Of a stretch of DNA of 64,000 nt, positions 43,828 through 52,208 are shown piece by piece. The notes beneath the pieces are model-generated. The model made no database searches, was not told the DNA's origin, and was given only the letters and a program-made list of their open reading frames with translations. This stretch comes from Bdellovibrionales bacterium (lineage in GTDB: Bacteria; Bdellovibrionota; UBA1018). Each line of letters begins with the position of its first letter. Position 1 is the stretch's first letter. The stretch lies in the NCBI GenBank assembly GCA_018266355.1, contig JAFEAP010000006.1, positions 186,001 to 250,000 of the forward strand. Direction: 5' to 3'. A program made the position numbers and the translations under genes.

Positions 43828-46353
43828 ATGGGCACCACGAAAAAAGGATTTCTCTCGTCCGCGCCGTTCGCGCTCACTTCGGTGATCGCTTTCGGGATGT
43901 CCGCGCATTCCGCGCTTGCGGCTTCGGGTGGCGCGACTTTCTTTTCGACCGCTCCCGAAACGACTCCGGTCCACAACGCCGTCCAACTCAATCAGCTTTT
44001 TCAAAAGGGGATCGGTCCTTACTCGTCCTCGATGGACGGAAAACTCTACCCTTATCCCCTTCCGCGAAACGGGCAGTTCGGAGCTCCCCTTTACAACGGC
44101 TGTTATGACCGAAAAGGTCAACGCCTCGGGGACCTCGATTCGAATCTCAGTTGCGCAGGGATCATCAACAACAATCCGGGAAGAGCGATCTTCCGACTCT
44201 TTCTCGGTTACAAGGTTTCCTGCAGCGGCAGCCCCGTCGGAGGAATTTGCCCGAGCGCGCAGCTCCTGATGAACTGCGAGTACAAGCAGGTTCAAGTCGG
44301 GACCGGTGCGCTCGAAAGCACCTCGGCCGCGACTCGCTACTGCTCGAATGAGTCCGGGATTTTACGAAACGCCCAGGGCAGCTCCCAGAATAACAATGCC
44401 CTGGATGGATGCGGTCCCGGCGAAGACGGTTCGGGATACTCACCGAGCATGAACGTCCCGTGTCCGAAGTGCTCCCCCGGTACTTACAACCCAAGCTTCA
44501 ATCCGAATAATGTGGCGTGCACTCCCTGCACTGCACCGACCCCGCTGCCGAGCGGAGTTCAGTCGATCGGCGGTTGGACTTCGCCGGTCGGCGCCACGAG
44601 CGCCGCCGACTGCACGCCGACCGGCGTGACCTGCATTTCGCCGGGCTACCACCTCTCCGGCAATCTGGTTTCGTGCGAACCGGACGCGCCGGCTTGCACG
44701 CTCAGCATGGAAGCACATGTCGATCAGCCCCACGCGGGCGCGAGCCCCCCCGACGGCAAGATCGTGATCAGCGTCACGGGCAAACAGGGCGCGCTCAGCC
44801 AATTCGACATCTCCCCGGCTTCGACCACCACCGTGACGGGTACCGACCAAAAGGCGTTCACCGAACTCGCTCAGGGCAGCTACGCTGTGACGGCGAAAGA
44901 TTCCGTCTGCACGCTCAAGAACACTTACACCCTTACGGATCTAGCCGCTATTCCCTCGCCGACTCCCTCTCCCACGGTCAGCTTAGGATGCCTCCATATC
45001 TTGAACGTTTCCCATCCCACCACCTCGACCTCGAACGACGGAAAATTCGATGTCCACGTCGACGGGTCGGGCACGTTCACCTTTTCGATTTCGCCGAATC
45101 CGAACGGCGTGATGGCTCAGACCATTCCGGCTCCCCAGCCGATGTCGGGTAACTTCACCTACAGCGGGCTCGGCCAAGGGCCGTACACCGTCACCGCGAC
45201 CGGCACGTGTATGGATACCCAAGGCGTCACGCTCACGGCGCCGACCACCCCTTACGTCAATTGCGCGTGTTATAACACCTGCGAATCTCCGAGCGTGATG
45301 TGCAATATGGGAGGCCCGACGGTCGGCACCCCGAACTACCGCTACTACGGAAACGGTTCGGGAACCCTGCACTGCCAAACCCCGACGTTCTACGAAGGGA
45401 ACGGGACGAATTGCCAAGGGTTCTATTACCAACCGGGAACCCCTTTCTCGAACCAAGAAGTTTTCAACAGCATGTACGCCTACTCCTACTGCGGCGATTC
45501 CGCATTCAAGATTTCGGACGGGCAGTTGCCGCCCTGTCCGTCGGCCTCGCCGTCGCCTACTCCGCCGTCTTGTCCGAACTGGAACTCCGGTTCGAATAGC
45601 TGGACGAACTCGTTCGTCAGCCTCTGCGGCATTCAATGCGCGAGCCCGAGTCAGGTCATCGATCCGTGGAATACCTGCAATGGCGGAATGCAAGCGGTGT
45701 CTTGCCTCGGAATGGGCGGACCGAACACCTGTATTTCCGGAGTGCAGGAGTCTTGCAATTGCCCGGCGAAAGGCTCGGCCCAGTGGAACGCGATGAGCGC
45801 GGAAAACCAAAGCCGCTGTTGCGGCGCGGGTCCGGCGCCGTCTCCGACTCCTTCGGTGGGTCCGGCGCCTTGTAACATCGCGTCCACCGTCGCGACTTCG
45901 ACCTTGCACGTGCAGTGTTCCTACAGCTGTGCCTCGGGCACGTGGAACGGATCGCCTTACTTCCTGACCACGCGGTCGAAGAACCTCGCGGTCGGCGAGC
46001 GCTGCGATTCGCCTACGGCGATTTCACGCGTTACCGCGACGTCTTGCAATGGCCCGACGGTGACGAGTTGTAGCTCGAGCGCGGTATCCGCTTATTCCGG
46101 TATGTACGAGACCTGTAGCTCGGCTTACACCTGCCCGTCCGGTCAGCATAAGGAGTATTTCTGGGACGCCGGAGCTTGGTCGGGTTACGGTTCTGCCGTC
46201 CACACGATCTATACTTGTGCCCACAGTTCGGGCGCTAACAGCATCTACGCGAGCTGCGTAGACGACGGCACTCCTCTGCCGCCCTCGCTCTACTCGTGCA
46301 GCCAGGGCTACAATGCGCGGTACTACTCCGGAACCCCGTACTGCATCGAGTGA
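43828..46353 (+). CDS. Tandem Cys-rich surface protein 3
   Basis: An 841-aa paralogue. Signal peptide to about 31 (SALAASGG), head (33-245) most like protein 2, then two beta repeats (about 290-370; 388-470) separated by a PSPTPSPT linker. A Cys-rich segment (478-665), with RCCGAG at its end, follows. The last module (683-841) begins CNIASTVATSTLHVQCSYSCA and matches the tail of protein 1, which begins CDVNNDVASSATYLNCTYSCA. So tail modules are shared and shuffled among the three. No anchor motif is seen, so the export route and attachment are unclear. Confidence 0.7.
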   Translation: MGTTKKGFLSSAPFALTSVIAFGMSAHSALAASGGATFFSTAPETTPVHNAVQLNQLFQKGIGPYSSSMDGKLYPYPLPRNGQFGAPLYNGCYDRKGQRLGDLDSNLSCAGIINNNPGRAIFRLFLGYKVSCSGSPVGGICPSAQLLMNCEYKQVQVGTGALESTSAATRYCSNESGILRNAQGSSQNNNALDGCGPGEDGSGYSPSMNVPCPKCSPGTYNPSFNPNNVACTPCTAPTPLPSGVQSIGGWTSPVGATSAADCTPTGVTCISPGYHLSGNLVSCEPDAPACTLSMEAHVDQPHAGASPPDGKIVISVTGKQGALSQFDISPASTTTVTGTDQKAFTELAQGSYAVTAKDSVCTLKNTYTLTDLAAIPSPTPSPTVSLGCLHILNVSHPTTSTSNDGKFDVHVDGSGTFTFSISPNPNGVMAQTIPAPQPMSGNFTYSGLGQGPYTVTATGTCMDTQGVTLTAPTTPYVNCACYNTCESPSVMCNMGGPTVGTPNYRYYGNGSGTLHCQTPTFYEGNGTNCQGFYYQPGTPFSNQEVFNSMYAYSYCGDSAFKISDGQLPPCPSASPSPTPPSCPNWNSGSNSWTNSFVSLCGIQCASPSQVIDPWNTCNGGMQAVSCLGMGGPNTCISGVQESCNCPAKGSAQWNAMSAENQSRCCGAGPAPSPTPSVGPAPCNIASTVATSTLHVQCSYSCASGTWNGSPYFLTTRSKNLAVGERCDSPTAISRVTATSCNGPTVTSCSSSAVSAYSGMYETCSSAYTCPSGQHKEYFWDAGAWSGYGSAVHTIYTCAHSSGANSIYASCVDDGTPLPPSLYSCSQGYNARYYSGTPYCIE

Positions 46354-46431
46354 CCCGGGACCCTCCTTGAAATCGTCGATCCGCGAGCACCCTTTCGGCT
46401 TGAGTTAGGGCGAGGTCGGTGGGAATTTCGA

Positions 46432-47004
46432 ATGATCTTCGAAATGGACTCGACGACCTTCGCTCACCGCCTCGAAAAGCTCGTCGCCAAACTCCGGGAT
46501 TTCCCGGGCGCGGCGCCATCCCTTGACTTGTTCGGCCTGGACGTCGACGCTTTCCGAGCCATGGCCCCGGTCGCACCGCCGAACGTACCGTACGCGAGAC
46601 ACCTCCTTCGCTCGACCTCGGAGGTCGAGGTAGCGCTCGCGCGCTGGACCCCCGGCATCGCCTGCGCACCCCACGACCACGGCGTTTCGAACGGATGGAT
46701 TTACTGCCTTTCGGGACGTCTGCGGGAAACCGAATACGCGTGGACCGGCGATTCGCTCGTCGAAATCGACGAGCACGTTCGCAAGGCCGGCGAGACTTGC
46801 GCCGTGCGTGCCGACGAAATCCACACCTGCGTCGCCGAAGGCGAAACGATGACCTTGCACGTTTACTTTCCGCGCAGCGAATCGGTCCGCCTATTCGATA
46901 CGACCGGGCGTCGAACTCTTACCGTCGTCGGCGAAGTCGGTGCTTGGTTCCCGGTCGCGCCGGAACGAATCAGCGAAAGCCAGCCGTGGCCGCGGTCCCG
47001 ATGA
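46432..47004 (+). CDS. Cysteine-dioxygenase-type cupin
   Basis: A 190-aa cupin of the cysteine/thiol dioxygenase family, which oxidises cysteine or 3-mercaptopropionate to the sulfinate. The three-His iron site is present: PHDHGVSNGWIYCLSGRLRE gives H81 and H83, and ADEIHTCV gives H131. C92 lies where the cross-linked Cys of mammalian CDO sits by eye. An ATG at 46444 is an alternative start. Overlaps murI by 4 bp (ATGA), so the two are co-translated although their biochemistry has no obvious link. Confidence 0.8.
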   Translation: MIFEMDSTTFAHRLEKLVAKLRDFPGAAPSLDLFGLDVDAFRAMAPVAPPNVPYARHLLRSTSEVEVALARWTPGIACAPHDHGVSNGWIYCLSGRLRETEYAWTGDSLVEIDEHVRKAGETCAVRADEIHTCVAEGETMTLHVYFPRSESVRLFDTTGRRTLTVVGEVGAWFPVAPERISESQPWPRSR

Positions 47005-47783
47005 GCCTTCCGGAGAAGATCGGCATCCTCGATTGGGGCATCGGCGGGATCAGCGTTTACCGCGCGCTCCGCGCGACCGGCAGCACGATCGACGTGGTCT
47101 ACCTCTCGGATTCCGGGAACAAACCCTACGGCAAGCACACCCTCGAAGAACTCCGTCGACGCCTCGCGGAGGTCGCGGAATTCTTCGTCGCGCACGGCGT
47201 TTCGCGCGTGCTCGTCGCATGCAATTCCGCGAGCTCCGCCCTCGCCCGAGATTCGGAGTCGATCGGCGGCGTCCGCTTCGACAGCATCGTCCCGGCGGGA
47301 GTCGCGGTCGCGCGAAGAGCGGCGGGCGCCCGCGTCGGCGTGATCGGGAGCGACCTCACCATCGGGTCGAAAGTCTACGAACAGCGCCTCTCCGTTCCGG
47401 GGCGAAAGTTCGTCTTCACCTCCGCCCAGCCGCTCTCCGCCCTGGTCGAACGGGGGGAACTCTCCGGCGATCCCGTCGCTCGGGTAGTCGGAGCGGTGCT
47501 CGAACGCCTCGGGGCGATCGACTCGCTCCTCCTTGCTTGCACCCACTACCCCGCGCTCGTCCCCGCGATCCATCAACTCCGGCCCGGGCTCGAACTACTC
47601 GATCCGGCGGGAGCGATGGTTTCCGGACTCCCGCGCGAGGGAAAAGGCTCCCTCTCTTTCTATACGACGGGTTCCGGCGCCCTCTCGCGGACCGCGGCCC
47701 GGAGCGGTTTCGGAGTCGAACTCGAGGTCGTTCACGAACTCGGAATCGATCTCGCTGAGTGCCGAAAACCGTCTATTTTATAG
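47001..47783 (+). CDS. murI: Glutamate racemase-family protein
   Basis: A 260-aa Asp/Glu racemase-family enzyme, probably supplying D-glutamate for peptidoglycan. The two catalytic Cys are in VACNSASS and LLACTHYPALVP; YLSDSGNKPYGKHT matches the family loop (usually YxxDxxxxPYG). The N-terminal motif is ILDWGIGGISV, where other MurI have FDSGVGGLSV, so the Ser after the Asp is replaced by Trp. The ATG at 47001 overlaps the cupin stop. If this is the cell's only MurI the gene should be essential. Confidence 0.85.
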   Translation: MSLPEKIGILDWGIGGISVYRALRATGSTIDVVYLSDSGNKPYGKHTLEELRRRLAEVAEFFVAHGVSRVLVACNSASSALARDSESIGGVRFDSIVPAGVAVARRAAGARVGVIGSDLTIGSKVYEQRLSVPGRKFVFTSAQPLSALVERGELSGDPVARVVGAVLERLGAIDSLLLACTHYPALVPAIHQLRPGLELLDPAGAMVSGLPREGKGSLSFYTTGSGALSRTAARSGFGVELEVVHELGIDLAECRKPSIL

Positions 47784-47941
47784 GCAGTCGTCGCTTTGCC
47801 CCCAGCCTGCCGGTGCGAAGTGATCCCCGTTAGCGAAAGCGCACCCCCCCGAATCTTCCCGCATTTCCATTATCTCCTTGAAATGATTGTCCATTATTAT
47901 TCCACAATAACGACGCGCCGCAGGGCTTACGCCTTTTAATC

Positions 47942-47957
47942 TGGCAAACCCCTTGCT
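47942..47957 (+). promoter_or_regulatory. Sigma-54 promoter before outer-membrane protein gene
   Basis: TGGCAAACCCCTTGCT has GG and GC separated by exactly 10 bp, as in the -24/-12 consensus TGGCAC-N5-TTGCA. GG is at 47943-47944, GC at 47955-47956. Transcription would begin near 47968, about 84 nt before the ATG at 48052. The upstream 150 bp contains AT-rich sequence where an enhancer-binding protein could act. Confidence 0.7.
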
Positions 47958-48051
47958 ATATCCCCCAATGAATCGAAACGGTCACTCAGGAGTGGGTGCC
48001 TAAAAAACGGTAAGTCTCTGTAACTGAGGAAAGAGAAGAGTGAGGAACGTT

Positions 48052-49158
48052 ATGAAGGTAATGAAGGCCATGTCCCTGGCCCAAGCAGGTTTGATGATCG
48101 GCGTGCTCTCGATGAGCGCCGCGATGGCGGAAACGTCCACGAACGCGGCGGCGAACGCCCCCGCGGCGACGCCGTTGAAGAAGAAGAAAAAGATTATCCA
48201 AAAGAAGGCGATTACCCGCGCGGGCGTCGTGACGAAGAAGACGGCGAAGGAAGATCACCTGACCTCGCCGCAGTCCTCGGCGATCTCCGCCGCCACGGCG
48301 ACCTCCTCGATGCCGGGTCTGACCGCCGGAGCCTCGACGGCCGAAGCGCCGAAGGCCCTTCAGAAAAAGCGTTTCATCGACAACGTCCGTGCCGGCGTCC
48401 TCCTCGAGTACTACGGCGCCTCGATCTCCGATCCGCTCTCCGGATGGCAGACCGATAAGGACGACGGCTACGCCCAAGGCGGAGCCTCGCAGGAACTCGA
48501 TACCCGCGTTTCCCTCGGCTACGCGCTTTCGAGCAACTTGACCGTCATGGCGAACGCCTACTTCTGGTCGTACTCGGATTCTCCGGACGGCGCGGACAAA
48601 GGCGAAACCTTCGGATTCCGCCCGGCCGACTCCTACCTCCAGCTGAAGGTCGGGAAGTTCTATCAGTCGGGTAAATTCAAGTGGAGCGGCGACTTCCGGA
48701 TGTATCCGGGCCTCGGAAAATCCTATCCGAACCGCGTCGTTTACCTCCGGACCGGCCAGAACCTCTCCTACGCGATGTCCTCGCGTTGGACGCTCGCGGC
48801 CTACAACACGATCCGCTACTACCACATGACGAACGGTGCGTACGACAGCGCGAACGACCCGTCCGGAAACAAGGTCGATACGATCGTTACCGTCGGACCG
48901 GCGATCGAATACCAGATGCTCGACTCCGTCGGCCTCTCGCTCTCGTTCAACGACGCCTACGCCCACACCCATAACAACAATACGTACGGCACCGCCGAAA
49001 CGTACAAGGGTTCCGCCTGGGGCGCGTACTTCGAACTCGGTTCTTCGATCGACTTCACGAAGTCGATCAACCTGAACCCGTACATCGACATGTTCACCCA
49101 CACGTTCAACGCCGAAGCGATGCAGATCGGCGCGAACTTGAACTTCACGATTCTCTAA
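48052..49158 (+). CDS. Outer-membrane beta-barrel protein
   Basis: A 368-aa protein with a signal peptide (MKVMKAMSLAQAGLMIGVLSMSAAMA), an unusual Lys-rich segment (PLKKKKKIIQKKAITRAG), and from about residue 105 alternating strands (NVRAGVLLEYYGASIS ... LQLKVGKFYQSGKFKW). It ends NAEAMQIGANLNFTIL, a likely barrel beta-signal. ATG at 48052 has AGGA 8 nt upstream; a GTG at 48040 is possible. It is preceded by a sigma-54 type promoter and followed by a good terminator, so it is a single-gene unit. Substrate unknown. Confidence 0.75.
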   Translation: MKVMKAMSLAQAGLMIGVLSMSAAMAETSTNAAANAPAATPLKKKKKIIQKKAITRAGVVTKKTAKEDHLTSPQSSAISAATATSSMPGLTAGASTAEAPKALQKKRFIDNVRAGVLLEYYGASISDPLSGWQTDKDDGYAQGGASQELDTRVSLGYALSSNLTVMANAYFWSYSDSPDGADKGETFGFRPADSYLQLKVGKFYQSGKFKWSGDFRMYPGLGKSYPNRVVYLRTGQNLSYAMSSRWTLAAYNTIRYYHMTNGAYDSANDPSGNKVDTIVTVGPAIEYQMLDSVGLSLSFNDAYAHTHNNNTYGTAETYKGSAWGAYFELGSSIDFTKSINLNPYIDMFTHTFNAEAMQIGANLNFTIL

Positions 49159-49181
49159 GCGAGATTCGTTTCGATTCCGAG

Positions 49182-49217
49182 CGGCCCGGAGGACATTCCT
49201 TCGGGCCGTTTGTTTTT
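49182..49217 (+). terminator. Rho-independent terminator
   Basis: An 11-bp stem (CGGCCCGGAGG / CCTTCGGGCCG, one G-T pair) with a 5-nt loop is followed by TTTGTTTTTT. It lies 23 bp after the barrel gene stop. This is the cleanest terminator in the window. Confidence 0.93.
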
Positions 49218-49289
49218 TGACGGAGGCCCCTCGCTTCGTCGACGCGCTCTCTTTGACGACGGGCGCGGTTCCTTCTACTCTTAAGAGGA

Positions 49290-50324
49290 ATGAGCGACCT
49301 CGAGTGGTACTTGGACGTCGGGGGGAAGCAGTCCGGTCCCCATAGCGCCCGGGAAATCGTGGAGATGGTACGGGCCGGCAAAATCGCCGCGACCTCGCAG
49401 GTTACCGCTGCGCGCATGAACGGAGACTGGGTCACCGCCCAGGATCTCATCGACGCCTACGATGAGCTTTACTCGAAACCGGCGATCGCGGTGCCGATCG
49501 CTTCGCCGACCGCGGCGTTCAGCGGTCCGAGCGATCCGAACTTCACCGCCCCTCCCCGGCCGACCGAGCAACTCGAACGCTCGAAGATCATCACGCTGAA
49601 TCGCGAGGAAATGGAAAAGGCGCCGGATCCGACGGAAGCCCTTTTCCAGGCCATTCAAGCCGTCCGAGAAAAGGCAGCCGCGAAAAACACCGGGACCTCT
49701 TCGACTTCTTCCGCGGCCGCCCGGGATTCCTTCGGGGCGGCGAGCCGCGCGGGAGGTTCGCGCATCCCGCCCCAACTCCTCTTCATCCTCTCGCTCGCCG
49801 CGATTCTCGGAATCGCCATTTTCGTCGCGACCAAATTCCTCGGCGGAAAAGCGCCCGAGGAAACGACCGCGAAGCCGGCCGCCGTCGGTCGCAAGACGAG
49901 CGAACCGGCGCCGCCCCCGCCGCCGGCCCGAACCGGTGGATTACTGAACGACCAAGGCGGCGGAACGAGCGCCGCGCGCACGACCCCACCGGTCCAACCG
50001 ATGAACCCGATGAACCGCCATATGACGGGTCGCGGCAACTCCATGCACCCGCCCACGCGGGACGACTCACGGAACACAAATATGGGCGGCGGCGCCCGCT
50101 ACCGTGACGAGCGCGACGAAAGAGTCGAGGAAGAGGCGGACGTCGACGAATCGGACGTCGACGCGCCTCGCGAAATCCCGGAACCGATGCCGGTCGATCC
50201 GTCCCAAGTCCCCGCCGACCGCATCATTCCGGAACCGGGAACGATCCCGGGCCAGGGCGCGCTTCCCGGCGCGGACCCCTATATGCCTCCTCCGGCGGGC
50301 GTTCCGCCGGGCGGGAATCCGTAA
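49290..50324 (+). CDS. GYF-domain protein with single membrane segment and disordered tail
   Basis: A 344-aa protein. Residues 1-60 form a GYF_2-type domain (EWYLDVGGKQSGPHSAREIVEMVRAGKI, then NGDWVTAQDL). A linker (70-155) rich in Ala/Ser leads to one membrane segment near 160-178 (LLFILSLAAILGIAIFVATKF). The rest is Pro/Gly/Arg-rich and disordered, with acidic stretches and a PDPYMPPPAG-like ending. Such proteins are common in Bdellovibrionota-type genomes and may recruit Pro-rich partners. It lies 73 bp after a terminator and upstream of tmk. Confidence 0.75.
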   Translation: MSDLEWYLDVGGKQSGPHSAREIVEMVRAGKIAATSQVTAARMNGDWVTAQDLIDAYDELYSKPAIAVPIASPTAAFSGPSDPNFTAPPRPTEQLERSKIITLNREEMEKAPDPTEALFQAIQAVREKAAAKNTGTSSTSSAAARDSFGAASRAGGSRIPPQLLFILSLAAILGIAIFVATKFLGGKAPEETTAKPAAVGRKTSEPAPPPPPARTGGLLNDQGGGTSAARTTPPVQPMNPMNRHMTGRGNSMHPPTRDDSRNTNMGGGARYRDERDERVEEEADVDESDVDAPREIPEPMPVDPSQVPADRIIPEPGTIPGQGALPGADPYMPPPAGVPPGGNP

Positions 50325-50385
50325 TTCGACCGAAGCGACCGGAAAGCTTGCCGAGCGCCCTCCCGCCCGACTAAGCTCGTTCGCA

Positions 50386-51057
50386 GTGTCCAAACCCACG
50401 CCTAAAACCCGGGGCCGAAAGCCCCCTCGCGGCTCGTTCGTCACGTTCGAAGGCACCGAAGGGGCGGGGAAATCGACCCTGATCGCGGCCTTCGCCGACC
50501 TGCTGCGTTCCCGCGGCCGGGAAACGGTGACTACGCGCGAACCGGGCGGTTCGTCCGTCGCGGAGAAGATCCGCGCCGTGATCCTGAACGAGCCGATGCA
50601 TCCTTGGACGGAAGCATTCCTTTACGAAGCCGCCCGCGCGGAACACCTGAACCAGACGATTCGGCCGGCGCTCGAACGCGGAGCGATCGTCCTCTGCGAT
50701 CGATTCACCGATTCGACGCTCGCCTACCAGGGCGCCGCGCGCGGCCTGGACTGGAATACCCTCCGGCGGCTGAACGACATCGCGACGGATGGATTGAAAC
50801 CGAAGCTCACCGTCTTCGTCGACATCGATCCGGGCCGGGGGCTTCGCGACGCGAAGGACCCGAACCGCTTCGAGGCGGAAGGCGTCGCGTTCCAAACGAA
50901 AGTTCGGAAGGGTTTCCTCCGCGCGATGCGGGAAGAACCGAAGCGCTTCGTGAAAGTCACCGCGCGATCGGGCACTCCGGAGACGATGGCGGCCGAGCTC
51001 CTCGGTAAGATCGGGCGCCGGATCGGCGTCGAAGCGAAAACCGGAGCGAAGCGGTGA
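50386..51057 (+). CDS. tmk: Thymidylate kinase
   Basis: Phosphorylates dTMP to dTDP. The 223-aa protein shows a P-loop (FEGTEGAGKSTL), the substrate motif VTTREPGGSSVAEKIR, and DRFTDSTLAYQGAARGLD. GTG start at 50386; the family N-terminus begins slightly after, so the first about 15 residues (SKPTPKTRGRKPPRG) are an extra basic tail. It overlaps holB by 4 bp (GTGA), the usual tmk-holB pair. Confidence 0.95.
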   Translation: MSKPTPKTRGRKPPRGSFVTFEGTEGAGKSTLIAAFADLLRSRGRETVTTREPGGSSVAEKIRAVILNEPMHPWTEAFLYEAARAEHLNQTIRPALERGAIVLCDRFTDSTLAYQGAARGLDWNTLRRLNDIATDGLKPKLTVFVDIDPGRGLRDAKDPNRFEAEGVAFQTKVRKGFLRAMREEPKRFVKVTARSGTPETMAAELLGKIGRRIGVEAKTGAKR

Positions 51058-52196
51058 GCGCGAAATCGAAACGCGGAGTCCGCGAAAACCCGTCTCCGCT
51101 GCCGATCGCGCCCGAGCTCCTTCGCGCGCACGCGGGAGTGGGAGACGCCCTCGAGAAGTGGAAAGAAACGAAACGGGTCCCACCCGTCCTTCTCCTCACT
51201 GGACCGCGCGGATGCGGGAAACGCGCGATGGCTTATTACCTCTCCCAAGCGCTCCAGTGCGAACGCACGGGTTTTTTCGAAAACGCGGAAGGCGGCGGAC
51301 TTTTCGGGGGAGACTCGGGACTCGGTCTCGGAATGGAAATGAGCGGAAGCGCGCCGGCCGCGTCGGGAACCGCGCCCTGCGGGGAATGCGCCGCTTGCTT
51401 GCGCGCGCTGTCCGGGCAGGCGATCGACTTCACCGAGATCGTGCTCGAAGACGATAAGAAGACCCTCGGAGTCGACCAGTTCCGCGAGATCAAGGAGAAG
51501 CAGGGTTTCGCAAGCTTCGCCGGGGGGGCGCGGATCTACCTCATTTCCGACGCCGACCGCATGACGGTGGCTGCGGCGAACTCGGTCTTGAAGCTCCTCG
51601 AGGAACCGCCTCCGGGATGGGTTTTCCTGCTCACTGTTTCGGATCCTTCGCTCCTGCCTTCGACGGTCGTTTCACGGTGTCAGATCCTTCGCCTGCGCCC
51701 GCTCGAGGAGTCCGCGGTCGCCGCGCTCCTTCGGCACGAAGAGCTGCCGGCTGAGCGCATCGCGACGGTCGCGAAAATGGCGGAGGGCTCGCTCTCCCGC
51801 GCCCGCGAACTCGCGGACGACGACGCGTGGGAAACGCGCGGTCTGATCCTCCAGTTCATCGCGAAACCCGAGACGACTTATCACGGGCTGATCGATTATG
51901 CCGCCGGCGACCCGGCCCAGTTCCGACTCCTCCTCGATCAATTCGAACAGATCCTGGCCGATCTCATCACCGCCGCGCGCGTGCCGGGCACGACCTACCG
52001 GAACGTCGACGCGAAACGCTCGCTCGAGGACCACGCGAAACGATGCGCGGCCCGTAAAGGCGGCGCCGCACGCGCGCTTTCGTTTTGGATCGAGCGTTCC
52101 GAGCGTCTTTTCCGGATCCGGCGCGAAATGACCGCGCCGCTGAACGCGAAAGTGCTCGCCCAGGACTTCCTCTCGCCCTGGATGGACGCCGTTTAA
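51054..52196 (+). CDS. holB: DNA polymerase III delta-prime subunit
   Basis: Clamp-loader subunit. The 380-aa AAA+ protein has a degenerate P-loop (LLLTGPRGCGKRAMA, no Ser/Thr after the Lys), as expected of delta-prime. It also has a zinc-module Cys set (CGECAACLRAL), VDQFREIKEK, and the sensor-type NSVLKLLEEPPPGWVFLLTVSDPSLLPSTVVSRCQ-type block. A Gly-rich insertion of about 25 residues (GGGLFGGDSGLGLGMEMSG) splits the first subdomain before the zinc module. GTG start, overlapping tmk. Confidence 0.9.
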   Translation: MSAKSKRGVRENPSPLPIAPELLRAHAGVGDALEKWKETKRVPPVLLLTGPRGCGKRAMAYYLSQALQCERTGFFENAEGGGLFGGDSGLGLGMEMSGSAPAASGTAPCGECAACLRALSGQAIDFTEIVLEDDKKTLGVDQFREIKEKQGFASFAGGARIYLISDADRMTVAAANSVLKLLEEPPPGWVFLLTVSDPSLLPSTVVSRCQILRLRPLEESAVAALLRHEELPAERIATVAKMAEGSLSRARELADDDAWETRGLILQFIAKPETTYHGLIDYAAGDPAQFRLLLDQFEQILADLITAARVPGTTYRNVDAKRSLEDHAKRCAARKGGAARALSFWIERSERLFRIRREMTAPLNAKVLAQDFLSPWMDAV

Positions 52197-52208
52197 GGAG
52201 GACGAACG

